Shown here: piece by piece, positions 19,722 to 28,795 of the stretch | Layout of the letters: every line of letters begins with the position of its first letter | Numbering within the stretch: position 1 is the stretch's first letter | Assembly (NCBI RefSeq): GCF_013364235.1 | Contig: NZ_CP054919.1 | Location: forward strand, 2,652,501-2,716,326 | DNA length: 63,826 nucleotides | DNA from: Kitasatospora sp. NA04385 | Lineage (GTDB): Bacteria; Actinomycetota; Actinomycetes; Streptomycetales; Streptomycetaceae | Direction of reading: 5' to 3' | The notes under the pieces: generated by a model | Seen by the model: only the letters and a program-made list of their open reading frames with translations | What the model was told of the DNA's origin: nothing | Databases searched by the model: none | Translations under genes and position numbers: made by a program

Positions 19722-19905
19722 CGCGGCCCGACCATGCCCGCGCCGCCGGTCACTGGAGCACGCTCCGACTCGTTCCTTGACTCGACAACAGTTGCGCTGT
19801 CAACGACCCCCGCGCCAGGCCCCTGGCGGGGCACGCCTCGCCCCGCTGCCGCCGTCGGTGTTATCACCGTCGGCATTGTCACCGTTGTGTTCGGCACCGT
19901 CGTCG

Positions 19906-21885
19906 TCAACGCCGTCCCCGGTTCCGGACGGTGAACGCCGCCGCCAGCACGCACAGCACCGGCAGGAGGATCGCCAGCAGGAGCATCATCACTTCGGTGC
20001 TGTCCCATGGGTTGTCCTCCTCGCCGGGGGGCCAGTCCTCCGCCGCGTACTGGTCCGCTGTCTGGGTGCCCGCAGAACGACCGGTCGTGGCCCCCGGCTG
20101 CTGCGAGCCTGCGGCAGGGCTCACCCCTTGGTCGGGCGAGCGGCCCGAACCGGGCGAGGACCCGGACGCCGGTCCGGACGCGGGCCTTGCCGTGCCCTGA
20201 TTGCCCGCTGCGGCACCAACGGGGTTCCCGGCGAACGGAGTTGCCGCTCCGATCGGCCCGGGAGCGGCGAAGGGCGAGGCCGGGCGGGCGAAGGCGGTTC
20301 CGCCCGGGAGCAGCGCGGGCGCCTGCCCGGGGAGGAACGGGACGAGCAGCTGTCCCGCCAGGGCTGCGGCCTCTGCTGCGGGCTGCGCCTGTGCCGCGTT
20401 GCCGGGCTGTGCTGCGGGCTGTGCCTGTGCCGCGTTGCCGGGCTGCTGTCCGGGAGCGGCGGCGGCAGGTCGGGAACCGGCCGGGACGGAGACCGGGAAC
20501 AGCCCTGGCGGGACGGCGTCCTCCGAGGTTCCTGGGGCCGCGCCCACGCCTCCGGTACCGCCCACACCCCCGGCGCCGCCGATACCGCCGGCGCCCACCG
20601 CACCGGCAACTCCCGCACCGGCAACTCCCGGGTCGGCAACTCCCGGGTCGGCAGCTCCTGGGCCAGCACCGGCGCCCACGGCGCTGCCCGGCCCCTGGTT
20701 CGCTCCCGGCCCGGAACCGGGGGCCGTGCCGGAGGTGGAACCGGCACCCGTCACCGGGGCGGCGCCTGCTCCGGCGGGCGCGGGTTCGGTCGGCTGCGGG
20801 GCAGGCGGGATCGGCTGCAGGCCGTCGTAGGCGCCGTCGGCCTCTGCGGAGACCCGGCGGGGGCCCTGGCGGCTGCCGTCCGGGCCGACGGTCGCGTCGT
20901 CCGCCAAGCCGTCCGCACGGGCGCTGCCGGTCTGGCGCCCCGGGCGGGCAGTACCGGTCGCCCGGCAGTCGACGGCCTGTCCGGGGGCGAGGGTGTGCCC
21001 GCCGTCGGGGCCCGCGCAGTTCACCGTGCCCAGGCCGGGCAGCCCTTCGGTGATCGAGGCGGCGGTGATCGGGACATCGCCGAACGCCTCCAGTCGGTAA
21101 TGGAGTTCAACGGTCCCGCCCGTATCGGCCACTGCCCGGGTCGCCGGTCGAGCGAGCGCGTCCACGGTGAACGCGGCTGCGGGAGCGGGACCGGGACCGA
21201 ACGAGACTGGGGCTGTGGCTGTGGTTGCGGCTGTGGTTGCGATTCCGGAGGGTCCAGGCGCCCCGGCGGGCTCGGCAGGGGCAGGAGCAGGGGCAGGGGC
21301 AGGAGCGGCGGTCGGGGACGTCCGAGGAGCGGACCGGCGGGACAGGCCCGTGCCGGCGGGCGTGCCCACCCGGGTGAGCCGGATGCCTGCGGTGACGCCC
21401 AGGTAGCCGGTGGGTGCGTCGGCGTGCGACTGCGGCAGGTGGTTCGGTGCGTCGGCGACCGCGGAGACCCGGACCGACTGCGGGCCGGGAGCGACGGTGA
21501 GGGTGGCGGTGCAGTCGATGGTCCCGCCCGGCGGGATGCTGCGGTCCGGGCCGCAGGAGAGCTGCCCGCCGGGTAGCTGAGGATCAGTCAGCAGCACACC
21601 GTCGAGCGGGTACTCGGCGTGGTTGCTCAGGTGGTACGTGCGCGTGGCCGACTCCCCCGCGCGGAGCCGCACCGCGGGGTCGGTGCTGGTGTTGGTGCTG
21701 ACGCTCAGCCGCAGTTCGTTGCGCACCTCGCCGCCCCGCGTGGTGCCCGGCCCCGATGTCCAGGCGCCGAGGACGGCGGGAGCCAGCAGCGCGACCCCGA
21801 GCGCGACGGGTAGGGGGCAGCGACGGGGTGCGGCCGCTGCGACGTGCCGCCCGGCGGTCAGTACGTCGATATGACGATTGGTCAC
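19906..21885 (-). CDS. Low-complexity surface protein with C-terminal membrane anchor
   Basis: A 659-residue secreted or cell-envelope protein of unknown function. An N-terminal signal-like helix (PVALGVALLAPAVLGAW) is followed by two domains of about 100 residues. Each ends in Cys pairs such as LSCGPDR/IDCTATL and NCAGPD/VDCRATG, like the conserved repeat (DUF11/DUF7507-like) domains of actinobacterial surface proteins. Next comes a long Ala/Pro/Gly/Gln region with the duplicated unit PGNAAQAQPAA and GVADPGVAGAGV-type runs. It ends with a single helix (MMLLLAILLPVLCVLAAAF) and TVRNRGRR, the usual Arg-rich stop-transfer. In another frame just past the stop an Asp/Gly/Asn-rich tail is encoded, so a frameshift at the end is possible. 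Confidence 0.7.
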   Translation of the reverse strand: MTNRHIDVLTAGRHVAAAAPRRCPLPVALGVALLAPAVLGAWTSGPGTTRGGEVRNELRLSVSTNTSTDPAVRLRAGESATRTYHLSNHAEYPLDGVLLTDPQLPGGQLSCGPDRSIPPGGTIDCTATLTVAPGPQSVRVSAVADAPNHLPQSHADAPTGYLGVTAGIRLTRVGTPAGTGLSRRSAPRTSPTAAPAPAPAPAPAEPAGAPGPSGIATTAATTATAPVSFGPGPAPAAAFTVDALARPATRAVADTGGTVELHYRLEAFGDVPITAASITEGLPGLGTVNCAGPDGGHTLAPGQAVDCRATGTARPGRQTGSARADGLADDATVGPDGSRQGPRRVSAEADGAYDGLQPIPPAPQPTEPAPAGAGAAPVTGAGSTSGTAPGSGPGANQGPGSAVGAGAGPGAADPGVADPGVAGAGVAGAVGAGGIGGAGGVGGTGGVGAAPGTSEDAVPPGLFPVSVPAGSRPAAAAPGQQPGNAAQAQPAAQPGNAAQAQPAAEAAALAGQLLVPFLPGQAPALLPGGTAFARPASPFAAPGPIGAATPFAGNPVGAAAGNQGTARPASGPASGSSPGSGRSPDQGVSPAAGSQQPGATTGRSAGTQTADQYAAEDWPPGEEDNPWDSTEVMMLLLAILLPVLCVLAAAFTVRNRGRR

Positions 21886-21962
21886 CTTGGCATGGTCGAT
21901 CAGGCAATCGGCCGATCACCGGTACGGCGCACCGGAGTGGTCGGGAACGACTCGATCGGCCG

Positions 21963-22017
21963 ATAAGGCCAGGTCGCCGCAGTAAGGCCAGGGTCAGAGT
22001 CAGGGTCAGGATCCGGG
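21963..22017. repeat. GGGTCA-type short tandem repeats
   Basis: The gap between the universal stress gene and the surface protein gene holds several imperfect copies of AGGGTCAG. No gene is seen here. Confidence 0.5.
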
Positions 22018-22824
22018 TCAGGGGATGACGATCACCGGGCGGTTGGCGCGGCGAGCGAGGCGGCCGGAGACCGAGCCGAAGATCTTGCCCAGCAGGCCGT
22101 GGGTGCTGCCGACCACGATCGCGTCCGCGGCGTACTCCCGGCCGACCTCCTCGATCTCGTGGCAGATGTCACCGCCGCGCTCGACCAGGATCCAGGGGAC
22201 GCCGGAGAGGAAGTCGGCGCAGGCCAGTTCGAGGCCGAGGATCTCGGTGCGCTGGTCCGGGAGGTCGACGAAGACGGGCGGTTCGCAGCCGGCCCAGACG
22301 GTGGCGGGGAGCCGGTTGGCGACGTGGACGATCACCAGGCCGCAGCGGGAGCGGCGGGCCATGCCGACGGCGTAGGCCAGGGCGCGCTCACTGGAGAGCG
22401 AGCCGTCGAAGCCGACCACCACGCCGTGCTGGAACTGCGGGTCGCAGGCGCGCGAGCCGTGCTCCTGGAGCTGGGGTTCGCCCTCACCGTCGCGGCGGCC
22501 GACGGTGGGACGGGATCGGTCGGTCATCGCGTCCTCCGCAGTACCGGGTCGAGGTCCGACGGCGGCGTCCGCCGCCGTCCCGGGGGTGTCGTTCCCGGGG
22601 GTGTCACGCTCAGGGGTGCCGCACTCCGGGCGGCGGCCCGGTTCACGGCCCGGTTCACGGCCCGGGCCCGGCCGCAGCCGGACGCCAGGGCGCCGGGCAT
22701 TGGGGCGCCGGGCGTCTGGGCGGCGCGGTGGATCGGCGAGCGGCGGGGCGCCGAGGCTCTCGGCGGCGGACCTGCCGTCGTACGGGCTTCCGTGGGCAGA
22801 AGCGGAAGGCTCATGACCGGCCAT
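22018..22824 (-). CDS. Universal stress protein
   Basis: A 268-residue protein with one UspA domain in its C-terminal 140 residues. GVVVGFDGS at the start and GSTHGLLGKIFGSVSGRLA at the end form the ATP-binding G-x2-G-x9-G-S pattern. The N-terminal half is Arg/Pro/Gly/Asp-rich with repeats of RRP(D/N)A and GREP. From memory, Streptomyces homologues also begin MAGHE, so ATG 22824 is plausible although no ribosome site is seen. The alternative ATG at 22527 (MTDRSRPTVG) has a good GGAGGA site and would give 169 residues. The repetitive extension encoded by 22528-22780 includes a 12-bp tandem repeat (GGCCCGGTTCAC) and may be a local expansion. Confidence 0.82.
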   Translation of the reverse strand: MAGHEPSASAHGSPYDGRSAAESLGAPPLADPPRRPDARRPNARRPGVRLRPGPGREPGREPGRRPECGTPERDTPGNDTPGTAADAAVGPRPGTAEDAMTDRSRPTVGRRDGEGEPQLQEHGSRACDPQFQHGVVVGFDGSLSSERALAYAVGMARRSRCGLVIVHVANRLPATVWAGCEPPVFVDLPDQRTEILGLELACADFLSGVPWILVERGGDICHEIEEVGREYAADAIVVGSTHGLLGKIFGSVSGRLARRANRPVIVIP

Positions 22825-23425
22825 GGCTCAAAACTCTTCGACTGAAGCGGGCCTACGCAGGGGGACGCGGCGGCGGACCGTCCGGCCCCGGTGACAGGAG
22901 CGGCGGCGGTGGGGATGCGTCCGGGAACGACTACCACCGTTGGCGACCTGTGCCTTTCAGAGTACGGCTCGGAACGGGCCCCGCCCAGCGGCGGCGCCCT
23001 CGGGCGATCGGGTTTCCCGCGTGTGGGGGAAACACACGCCGAGACGTACGCCCCCCGCGCACGACAGGTTCCCAGGAGCTTGACCGACGACACGCGATGT
23101 GCGCAACAGTGCGCCGACACAACGTGACCGGACTGTCATCGCCCCTGTCCGTAGGCGGCGCACGGCAGTTGCCCGACCGCCACCACCCGACCACCAACGC
23201 CCGTCCGGCACCGGGCCCGGACCGGGTCGGGGCCGCTCGCACACCACCCGTGCACCGTCCCCGCAGCGCGTCCCACCGGGCGGTCGGGCCGGAATCCCGG
23301 CCGGGGCCGGTCCCTTTTCGGATCATGGTCCAGGTTGCGTGCGTACCAACCGGATTCGGCCAATTCGCGGAAATTCCCCCCGCCTTTGGCAATTGCCAGG
23401 TGCATACGAGGCGGCCGCTGGCAGC
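22825..23425. other. Intergenic region between the divergent universal stress and HAD genes
   Basis: About 600 bp with no supportable gene. It contains an AT-richer stretch at 23320-23410 and, 28 nt before the HAD start, the perfect 12-bp palindrome TGGCAATTGCCA (23387-23398). The palindrome is a candidate operator. Confidence 0.55.
23387..23398. promoter_or_regulatory. Palindrome TGGCAATTGCCA upstream of the HAD gene
   Basis: A perfect 12-bp palindrome in a locally AT-rich region, 28 nt before the HAD start. It may be a regulator site. The regulator is unknown. Confidence 0.35.
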
Positions 23426-24466
23426 ATGCTCGGCATGCCGCTGCTCCTGCTCGACCTCGACAACACCCTGCTGCCCAGGGACGCCGCGTTCCGGGCGTGG
23501 GCGGAGGACTTCCTCGCCGAGAACGACCTGCCCGCCGGGGACCTCGACTGGCTGGTCATGCTCGACGGCAGCGGCTACGTGCCGCGCAGCACGGTACTGG
23601 GTGCGGCGAAGCGCCGCTACGGCTTCGACCGCTCGGTCGAGTCGATGCTCGCCCACTACCGGCATGGCATCAACTCGCGTATCCAGTGCCCGGATTCGCA
23701 TGTCGCAGCGCTCCGGAAGGCACGCGAGGCGGGGTGGACGCTGGGGATCGTCAGCAACGGCGGGACGCTCCCCCAACTGGAGAAGATCCGGCTGACCGGG
23801 GTCGCCTCGCTGGTGGACGGCTGGGTCATCTCGGAGGAGGCGCACTGCCTGAAGCCGGACCCGCTGATCTTCGAGATCGCCGCGCGGCGGTGCGGGTTCC
23901 GGCCGGCCGGGGACTGGAAGGCCCAGACCTGGATGGTCGGCGACTACGGTCCGGCCGACATCGCGGGGGCGGCGGCGACGGGGCTGCGCAGCGCCTGGCT
24001 GCACCACGGGCGGCCGTGGGCCGAGCGGGCCTACCGTCCGACGATCAGCGCGCCGAGCCTGCCGGAGGCCGTGCAGGTGATCCTCACCGCGGCCGAACGC
24101 CCCACCGCCGGACGGGGGTTCGCCGCCGCTGCGGCCGGTCGCCCCCAGCGTCCGCACGCGCACCTGGCCATCCCGGCCTCCCGGTTGGCCCCGGCGACCG
24201 CCCGGGTCTCCCCGAACGCGCCCAACGCACCGGCCATGCCGAAGGCCCCGATCACCCCGATCACCCCGATCACTCCTGGTACCCCGCTCGCCCAGCCCGC
24301 CGTCCAGCCGCTCGCCCCGGCGGCCTCGCTGACCACGCCCCTGACGAAGGCCGTCCCGCTCACCCCGCTGGAGCCCGCCCCGGTAGCGGTCGCCACCGCC
24401 CAGGCCCGCTGGGGCGACGCCTCGACCGTGTCGACCGCGCCGACCACCTCGGCGGCTGCGGGCTGA
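23426..24466 (+). CDS. HAD-superfamily hydrolase with a Pro/Thr-rich tail
   Basis: A 346-residue protein whose first 220 residues are a HAD phosphatase. Motif I is LLDLDNTLLPRD, motif II lies in IVSNGG, motif III Lys in LKPDPLIFEIAA, and motif IV in MVGDYGPADIAGA. Substrates of this group are small phosphoesters and cannot be named. The last 110 residues are not part of the fold. They are Ala/Pro/Thr-rich with a repeated ITP unit and look disordered. The start may be ATG 23426 (MLGMPLLLL) or ATG 23435. Neither has a convincing ribosome site. Confidence 0.8.
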   Translation: MLGMPLLLLDLDNTLLPRDAAFRAWAEDFLAENDLPAGDLDWLVMLDGSGYVPRSTVLGAAKRRYGFDRSVESMLAHYRHGINSRIQCPDSHVAALRKAREAGWTLGIVSNGGTLPQLEKIRLTGVASLVDGWVISEEAHCLKPDPLIFEIAARRCGFRPAGDWKAQTWMVGDYGPADIAGAAATGLRSAWLHHGRPWAERAYRPTISAPSLPEAVQVILTAAERPTAGRGFAAAAAGRPQRPHAHLAIPASRLAPATARVSPNAPNAPAMPKAPITPITPITPGTPLAQPAVQPLAPAASLTTPLTKAVPLTPLEPAPVAVATAQARWGDASTVSTAPTTSAAAG

Positions 24467-24676
24467 CCCACCGCCCCACCTCGCGTCCTGCCGCGCCGCA
24501 CTGCACTACACCGCACCGCACTGCACCGCACTGCACCGCGCCGAAAGAACGGGCCGTCGGATTCCGCGCCCATGGAGAGGAAGTCGCTGAACGGTGGGAT
24601 CCGGCGCCACGCCGCAGATGTACAGGAGGTCGAGGCGGGCCTGCGGTCTCGCCGCCCGGCGGGGCGGAACGGTCTT

Positions 24677-25233
24677 CTACCCGGCGCGGCGCGCGGAGAC
24701 CTCGCACCGGCCGCAGTGGGCTTCGAACTCGTTTCCGGCGGCGTGGAGTTGCCGGAGGAGCTCGGCGATGCGCGGGTCGTCGGGGCGGACGATGTGGGCG
24801 CGGACGAGGCCGCCATGCTGCTCGGCCGGGAAGCGGGCCCGGGTCTCGGGGGCGGTGAACCAGCGCGAGGCGAAGCAGCGGGCAGCGGGCGGCACTGCGG
24901 AGACGTCGCCGAGGTCGGAGATCAGCAGGTGTCCGGGGTGGACGTGGCCCCAAAGGCTGCGGTGGCGCGGAGGTCGGTGGGCAGCCGGGTAACAGAGGTG
25001 CTCGCGTTCATCCTCGGTCGGCCACAGGGTGCGGGCCAGGGGCGCGCGTAGGAGTCGACGGAGAGTCCGGCCGGGTGGGCAACCTCCTCGCGGCGCAACC
25101 CGGGGGTGCGGCGGCGGCTGCCAGGGCCGGGCCGAGGTCGGCGGGGGTCGGGGCGAGGCGGGCGCGGGCGCGGGCGCGGGTGCGGAGAACGGCAAGTGCC
25201 GGATGGCCGAAGCGGCTCGGCGTCGCTCAGGGA
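24677..25233 (-). pseudogene. Decayed XRE/MmyB-type helix-turn-helix regulator
   Basis: Pieces of one regulator occur in order on the minus strand but in different frames. SDAEPL (about 25227) is in one frame. RARARARLAPTPADLG is in a second frame. RRRTPGLRREEVAHPAGLSVDSYA (25045-25116), the unmistakable helix-turn-helix of the MmyB family, follows, then LARTLWPTEDEREHL in a third frame. The C-terminal ligand-domain end is LGDVSAVPPAARCFASRWF, then APETRARFP and RPDDPRIAELLRQL. The DNA between the helix-turn-helix and LARTLW is shorter than in intact relatives, and so is the stretch before LGDVSAVPP, so there are internal deletions as well as at least three frameshifts. The terminal HP-containing strand is also missing. 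It is divergent from an equally decayed oxidoreductase gene, a common partner of such regulators. Confidence 0.8.
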
Positions 25234-25285
25234 TCGGACGGTCCCTGGCCCAGGAGGTCTCTGCCCGCCCCTGCCGCTCCCAGGG

Positions 25286-26115
25286 TGGCCTCCGGGGCCG
25301 GAACGATCGGCCCGACGGCCGGGCCCGACAGCGAGTTCGGCAGGGTGGCCGCGGTTCGACGGACGCGAGCGGGCCACCCGGCGGCGGCGAGAGGCGTGGT
25401 GTGGCGTGCCGGCAGGGTGGGCCGGACCGGGGCGGTGCTGGTGTGGGACGCGGAGCGGGGGTGGGACGCGGAGCGGGGGTGGGGGCGGCGGTAGGCGACC
25501 TGGGCGAGGAGGCGAACCCGGGCCCGGCGTTGGGGGCGGTGAACCGGGATGCGGCGGTCGCGCCGGAACGGGAGGCGGCCGGGGGTGTCACGGTCCGTCC
25601 GGGTGAGCACGAGCCTGGTGCAGGGCCGAGGGCCGGGCCGTCCCGCCGTGGAGGAGGACGCGCCGACGGCGCACCCGGCGCGGGGGTGCGCGCGGCATCC
25701 GAGGCGTAGGTGGGGACGGCCCTGCGCGAGTCGGCTGACCGCTCATGGTGGCGCGGCCGGCACCGGTCTACGGCGAGGGCGACCCGCACGCACCTGGAGC
25801 AACCGCCGAGCTGGGCAGCGCGTTGGCCGCCCGCCGAACAGCGCCTACCTGCCACGTGGTGCACCACGCGGACGGGACCCAGGCCCCGGGCGTCTTCGGG
25901 CGAGCCGTCAACGTCGCGGACGGCACCCCGCCGACCGCGGGGAACCCGCCCCGGCTCAACCGCCTGGTGCACCCGTCGGGTTCGGCCGTCGCGGCCTTCG
26001 ACCCATGGGAGGGCCTGATGTCGACCGCGGCGGCCCGGCGGGAACCGGGCTGGCGCCCCTGTACCTGCCTGCCTGGGTGGCGTCCGACGCGGGTGCGCTC
26101 CGATCCGGACCCGTA
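25286..26115 (+). pseudogene. Decayed NAD-dependent epimerase/dehydratase (SDR)
   Basis: Recognisable pieces of an extended SDR lie in order on the plus strand, spread over frames. A degraded nucleotide-binding region appears near 25300. ALGAVNRDAAVAPEREAAGGV is near 25530 and GRPAVEEDAPTAHP near 25650. RPAPVYGEGDPH follows near 25760, then GVFGRAVNVADGTPPT near 25890, and DPWEGLMS with EPGWRP at 26005-26070. LYLPAWVASDAGAL at 26070-26105 is in a different frame from DPWEGLMS. The last pieces match the usual PWEGIMDT...GFRPLYPSVWAARDAGAL ending of Streptomyces epimerases. The catalytic YxxxK region is not readable. At least three frame changes are needed, so the gene is broken. Confidence 0.72.
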
Positions 26116-26803
26116 CGCCCACCCACACCCCCACCCCCGGCCACCACCCCCGACTACCACCCCGTCCGAGGTTCCAGGGCCCAGGTTCCCGGCCCGGTAC
26201 GGCGGTCGTGGGCGAGCGATCGGATTCGGACGAATGTGCGGGCGGCCGGATCGGTGGGGCGGGCTGGCCGGGGCGCGGGCGGACCGGCGGGGCAGTCGGG
26301 GGCGGTGGGGCGGCTGGTGCTGGTGTGGTGGAAGTGGAACAGCGAGTTCGAAGTGACGGATTGTGAGGTGAGAGGCGTTCAGGAGTGGCCGGTTCGGGTT
26401 GAGCCGGGGGGCTGACGGGGCGTGGGGATCATGGCTCAGGTGTGCGCTGTGGCGCGTGGAAGGCGGTTTCACGCCCCCGATTCGAACCGTATGTTTTCGG
26501 CCAACTTGCACCGCTGCCCTGCCGTTCGGGCAAATCCGCAGCACAAAGCGGACGGTGGGTGCACCGTCGACGGGCGAATCACCGGCAGGTCGTGCGACAA
26601 CCGGCCACGCTTCTTCGCGCCCCCTTCACAGCGGGGTCGACGGGTGCCACGCTTCGTGATCGAATGCTTCACGCCAAATTGCCATGTCGACATAGCGTCG
26701 GATGGTGAACTTGTCACAACGGCAACGGTCCACCAAGTAGATTCGATCTTGGCTCGCAGAGCGGCAGCCGAGACCACCACACCACCGAGGGGGCTGGAGC
26801 GCC
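26116..26803. other. Long upstream region of adpA
   Basis: About 690 bp without a supportable gene. 26440-26770 is clearly less GC-rich than the surroundings, as expected of a strongly regulated promoter and leader. Candidate elements are TTGTCA at 26711-26716 and TAGATT near 26740. Near-matches to the AdpA site (TGGCCGAAAA, minus strand, about 26497) exist but none is exact. Confidence 0.5.
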
Positions 26804-28795
26804 TTGAGCAGGGTGAGCAGGAGCGACGCGGGTCCTGAAAGCGGCCGCCAGCCGTCGTCCTATCCCGGTGGCACGGCGAGACTCGGCAAATTCGGTGGCG
26901 CCGCGTCCGGTTCACCGGGCGGCGGCCCGAACAGCGGTCCGATCGGCGGCCCGGGCGGCGGTCAGCTCCAGGGCGGGCCCGGCGCGGTGACGGGCGGTCA
27001 GTACCCGTCGGCCCAGGCCCCGTCGACGACGGTCTCCGGCCACGGCAGCCTCACCACGGGCACGGGCGCGCACGGGGGCGCGGGCGCGGCGACGGACGTG
27101 CTCTCCGCCGCCACCGGCCCGGGCGCGATGTCCTCCCCGCGCAAGCTGGCGGGGCGGCGGCGGCGCGAGACGGTGGCGGTGCTGCTGTTCAGCGGGGCCC
27201 CGATCTTCGAGAGCTCGATCCCGCTGTCGGTGTTCGGCGTGGACCGGCAGGACGCCGGGGTCCCCCGCTACCGGCTGCTGGTGTGCGCGGGCGAGGAGGG
27301 CCCGCTGACCACCACCGGCGGGCTGACGCTGACCGCCCCGTACGGGTTGGAGGCGCTGTCCCGGGCGGGCACCATCGTGGTGCCGGCCTGGCGCTCGATC
27401 TCGCAGCCGCCGCCGGTCGAGGCGATCGCCGCGCTGCGCAAGGCCCACCACGAGGGCGCCCGGATCATCGGCCTGTGCACCGGCGCCTTCGTCCTGGCCG
27501 CCGCCGGGCTGCTGGACGGCCGTCCGGCGACCACCCACTGGATGTACGCGCCGACGCTGGCCAAGCGCTACCCGCGGGTGCACGTCGACCCGCGCGAGCT
27601 GTTCGTGGACGACGGCGACGTGCTCACCTCCGCGGGCACCGCGGCCGGGATCGACCTGTGCCTGCACGTGGTCCGCAGCGACCACGGCGCCGAGGCCGCC
27701 AACGCGCTGGCCCGCCGGCTGGTGGTGCCGAACCGCCGCAGCGGCGGAGGCCAGGCCCAGTACATCGATCAGTCTTTACCGGAAGAGATCGGCAACGACC
27801 CGCTGGCCGAGGTGGTCACCTGGGCGCTGGAGAACCTCAACCAGCAGTTCGACGTGGAGGTGCTGGCGGCCCGCGCCTACATGTCGCGGCGCACCTTCGA
27901 CCGCCGGTTCCGCACGCTGACCGGCAGCGCGCCGCTGCAGTGGCTGATCACCCAGCGGGTGCTGCAGGCGCAGCGGTTGCTGGAGACCTCGGACCTGTCG
28001 GTGGACGACGTCGCCCGCCGCTGCGGCTTCCGCTCGCCGGTGGCGCTGCGCGGGCACTTCCGGCGGCAGCTGGGGGTCTCCCCGGCCGCCTACCGGACCA
28101 CCTTCCGGGCCAGGCGTCCGGCGGTGGGCGGTCCGGTGGCGCAGTCGCCGAACGGCGTCCCGGTCGAACGCGGCGCGGGCCAGCTCGGGCACCCGCAGGT
28201 GCCGTCCCACGGGGCGGTGAGCCACGGGGCGGCCGCCCACGGGCCGGTGAGCCACGGTCAGCAGGTGCCGGGCGGTGCCGGGGCGCTCGGCGGGGCGAAC
28301 GGGCCCGGCGGGGTCGCGGCGGGGCGGCAGCGTCCGCGTCCGCTGGTGCCGCCGCAGGCCGGTCCGCCGCCGGGCGCCTTCGGTCGGCCCGGGCCGGAGC
28401 GTCCGGGCGATCCCGGTACGCGGGCCGGGCCGCCGGTCCGGCCGCGCCGGGCGGTCAGCACGGCCAGCCGGGGCAGCACGGGGCCCGTACCCGGGTGGGG
28501 CGCCACCCGGGGCCCACCAGGGCCGCCGCCCGCGCGCACGCGCAGCCCTCGCCGGGGCAGCCGGTGCGGCCGAGCGCGGCGTACCCGGGCGGGCGCGGGT
28601 CGGGTCCGGCCGAGCGTCCGGACCGTCCGGTGGAGCACGCCATCGCGGAGGACGCGGACGGCAAGCAGCCGAGCGCCCGAGACCGGCGGGGGGCGCACCG
28701 CCCCGAGGCCGAGCCGGAGCGCGGAGCGCGCGGCACGGCGGAGTTCGGCCCGGACGGCGCGCGTGCGGTGTCGGGGGCGCGCGATCGCGCCGTAG
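26804..28795 (+). CDS. adpA: AdpA, pleiotropic regulator of development and secondary metabolism (AraC family)
   Basis: The master transcription factor of the A-factor/bld cascade. A DJ-1/GATase-like domain (VAVLLFSGAPIFESSIPLSV to about residue 305) precedes an AraC double helix-turn-helix (residues 340-435; AYMSRRTFDRRFRTLTG and LSVDDVARRCGFRSPVALRG). A TTA Leu codon at 27776-27778 (residue 325) lies in the linker, the same place as in other Streptomyces adpA genes, so translation should need the bldA tRNA. Compared with the usual 400 or so residues there is a Gly/Ser-rich extension of about 110 residues at the N end and a long Pro/Gly/Arg tail. The tail changes frame near 28435 (see findings). 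The start is TTG 26804 (GGAG 5 nt upstream) or GTG 26813. ornA follows directly. Confidence 0.95.
   Translation: MSRVSRSDAGPESGRQPSSYPGGTARLGKFGGAASGSPGGGPNSGPIGGPGGGQLQGGPGAVTGGQYPSAQAPSTTVSGHGSLTTGTGAHGGAGAATDVLSAATGPGAMSSPRKLAGRRRRETVAVLLFSGAPIFESSIPLSVFGVDRQDAGVPRYRLLVCAGEEGPLTTTGGLTLTAPYGLEALSRAGTIVVPAWRSISQPPPVEAIAALRKAHHEGARIIGLCTGAFVLAAAGLLDGRPATTHWMYAPTLAKRYPRVHVDPRELFVDDGDVLTSAGTAAGIDLCLHVVRSDHGAEAANALARRLVVPNRRSGGGQAQYIDQSLPEEIGNDPLAEVVTWALENLNQQFDVEVLAARAYMSRRTFDRRFRTLTGSAPLQWLITQRVLQAQRLLETSDLSVDDVARRCGFRSPVALRGHFRRQLGVSPAAYRTTFRARRPAVGGPVAQSPNGVPVERGAGQLGHPQVPSHGAVSHGAAAHGPVSHGQQVPGGAGALGGANGPGGVAAGRQRPRPLVPPQAGPPPGAFGRPGPERPGDPGTRAGPPVRPRRAVSTASRGSTGPVPGWGATRGPPGPPPARTRSPRRGSRCGRARRTRAGAGRVRPSVRTVRWSTPSRRTRTASSRAPETGGGRTAPRPSRSAERAARRSSARTARVRCRGRAIAP
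27776..27778 (+). promoter_or_regulatory. TTA codon in adpA (bldA-dependent control)
   Basis: The in-frame Leu codon TTA within Gln-Ser-Leu-Pro-Glu-Glu of the interdomain linker. TTA is very rare in genomes this GC-rich and makes translation depend on tRNA-Leu(UAA) from bldA. Confidence 0.92.

Noticed and set aside
26422..26915. Small proteins just upstream of adpA
   Set aside because: The frames are short, mutually overlapping, without ribosome sites, and lie in the AT-richer adpA control region.
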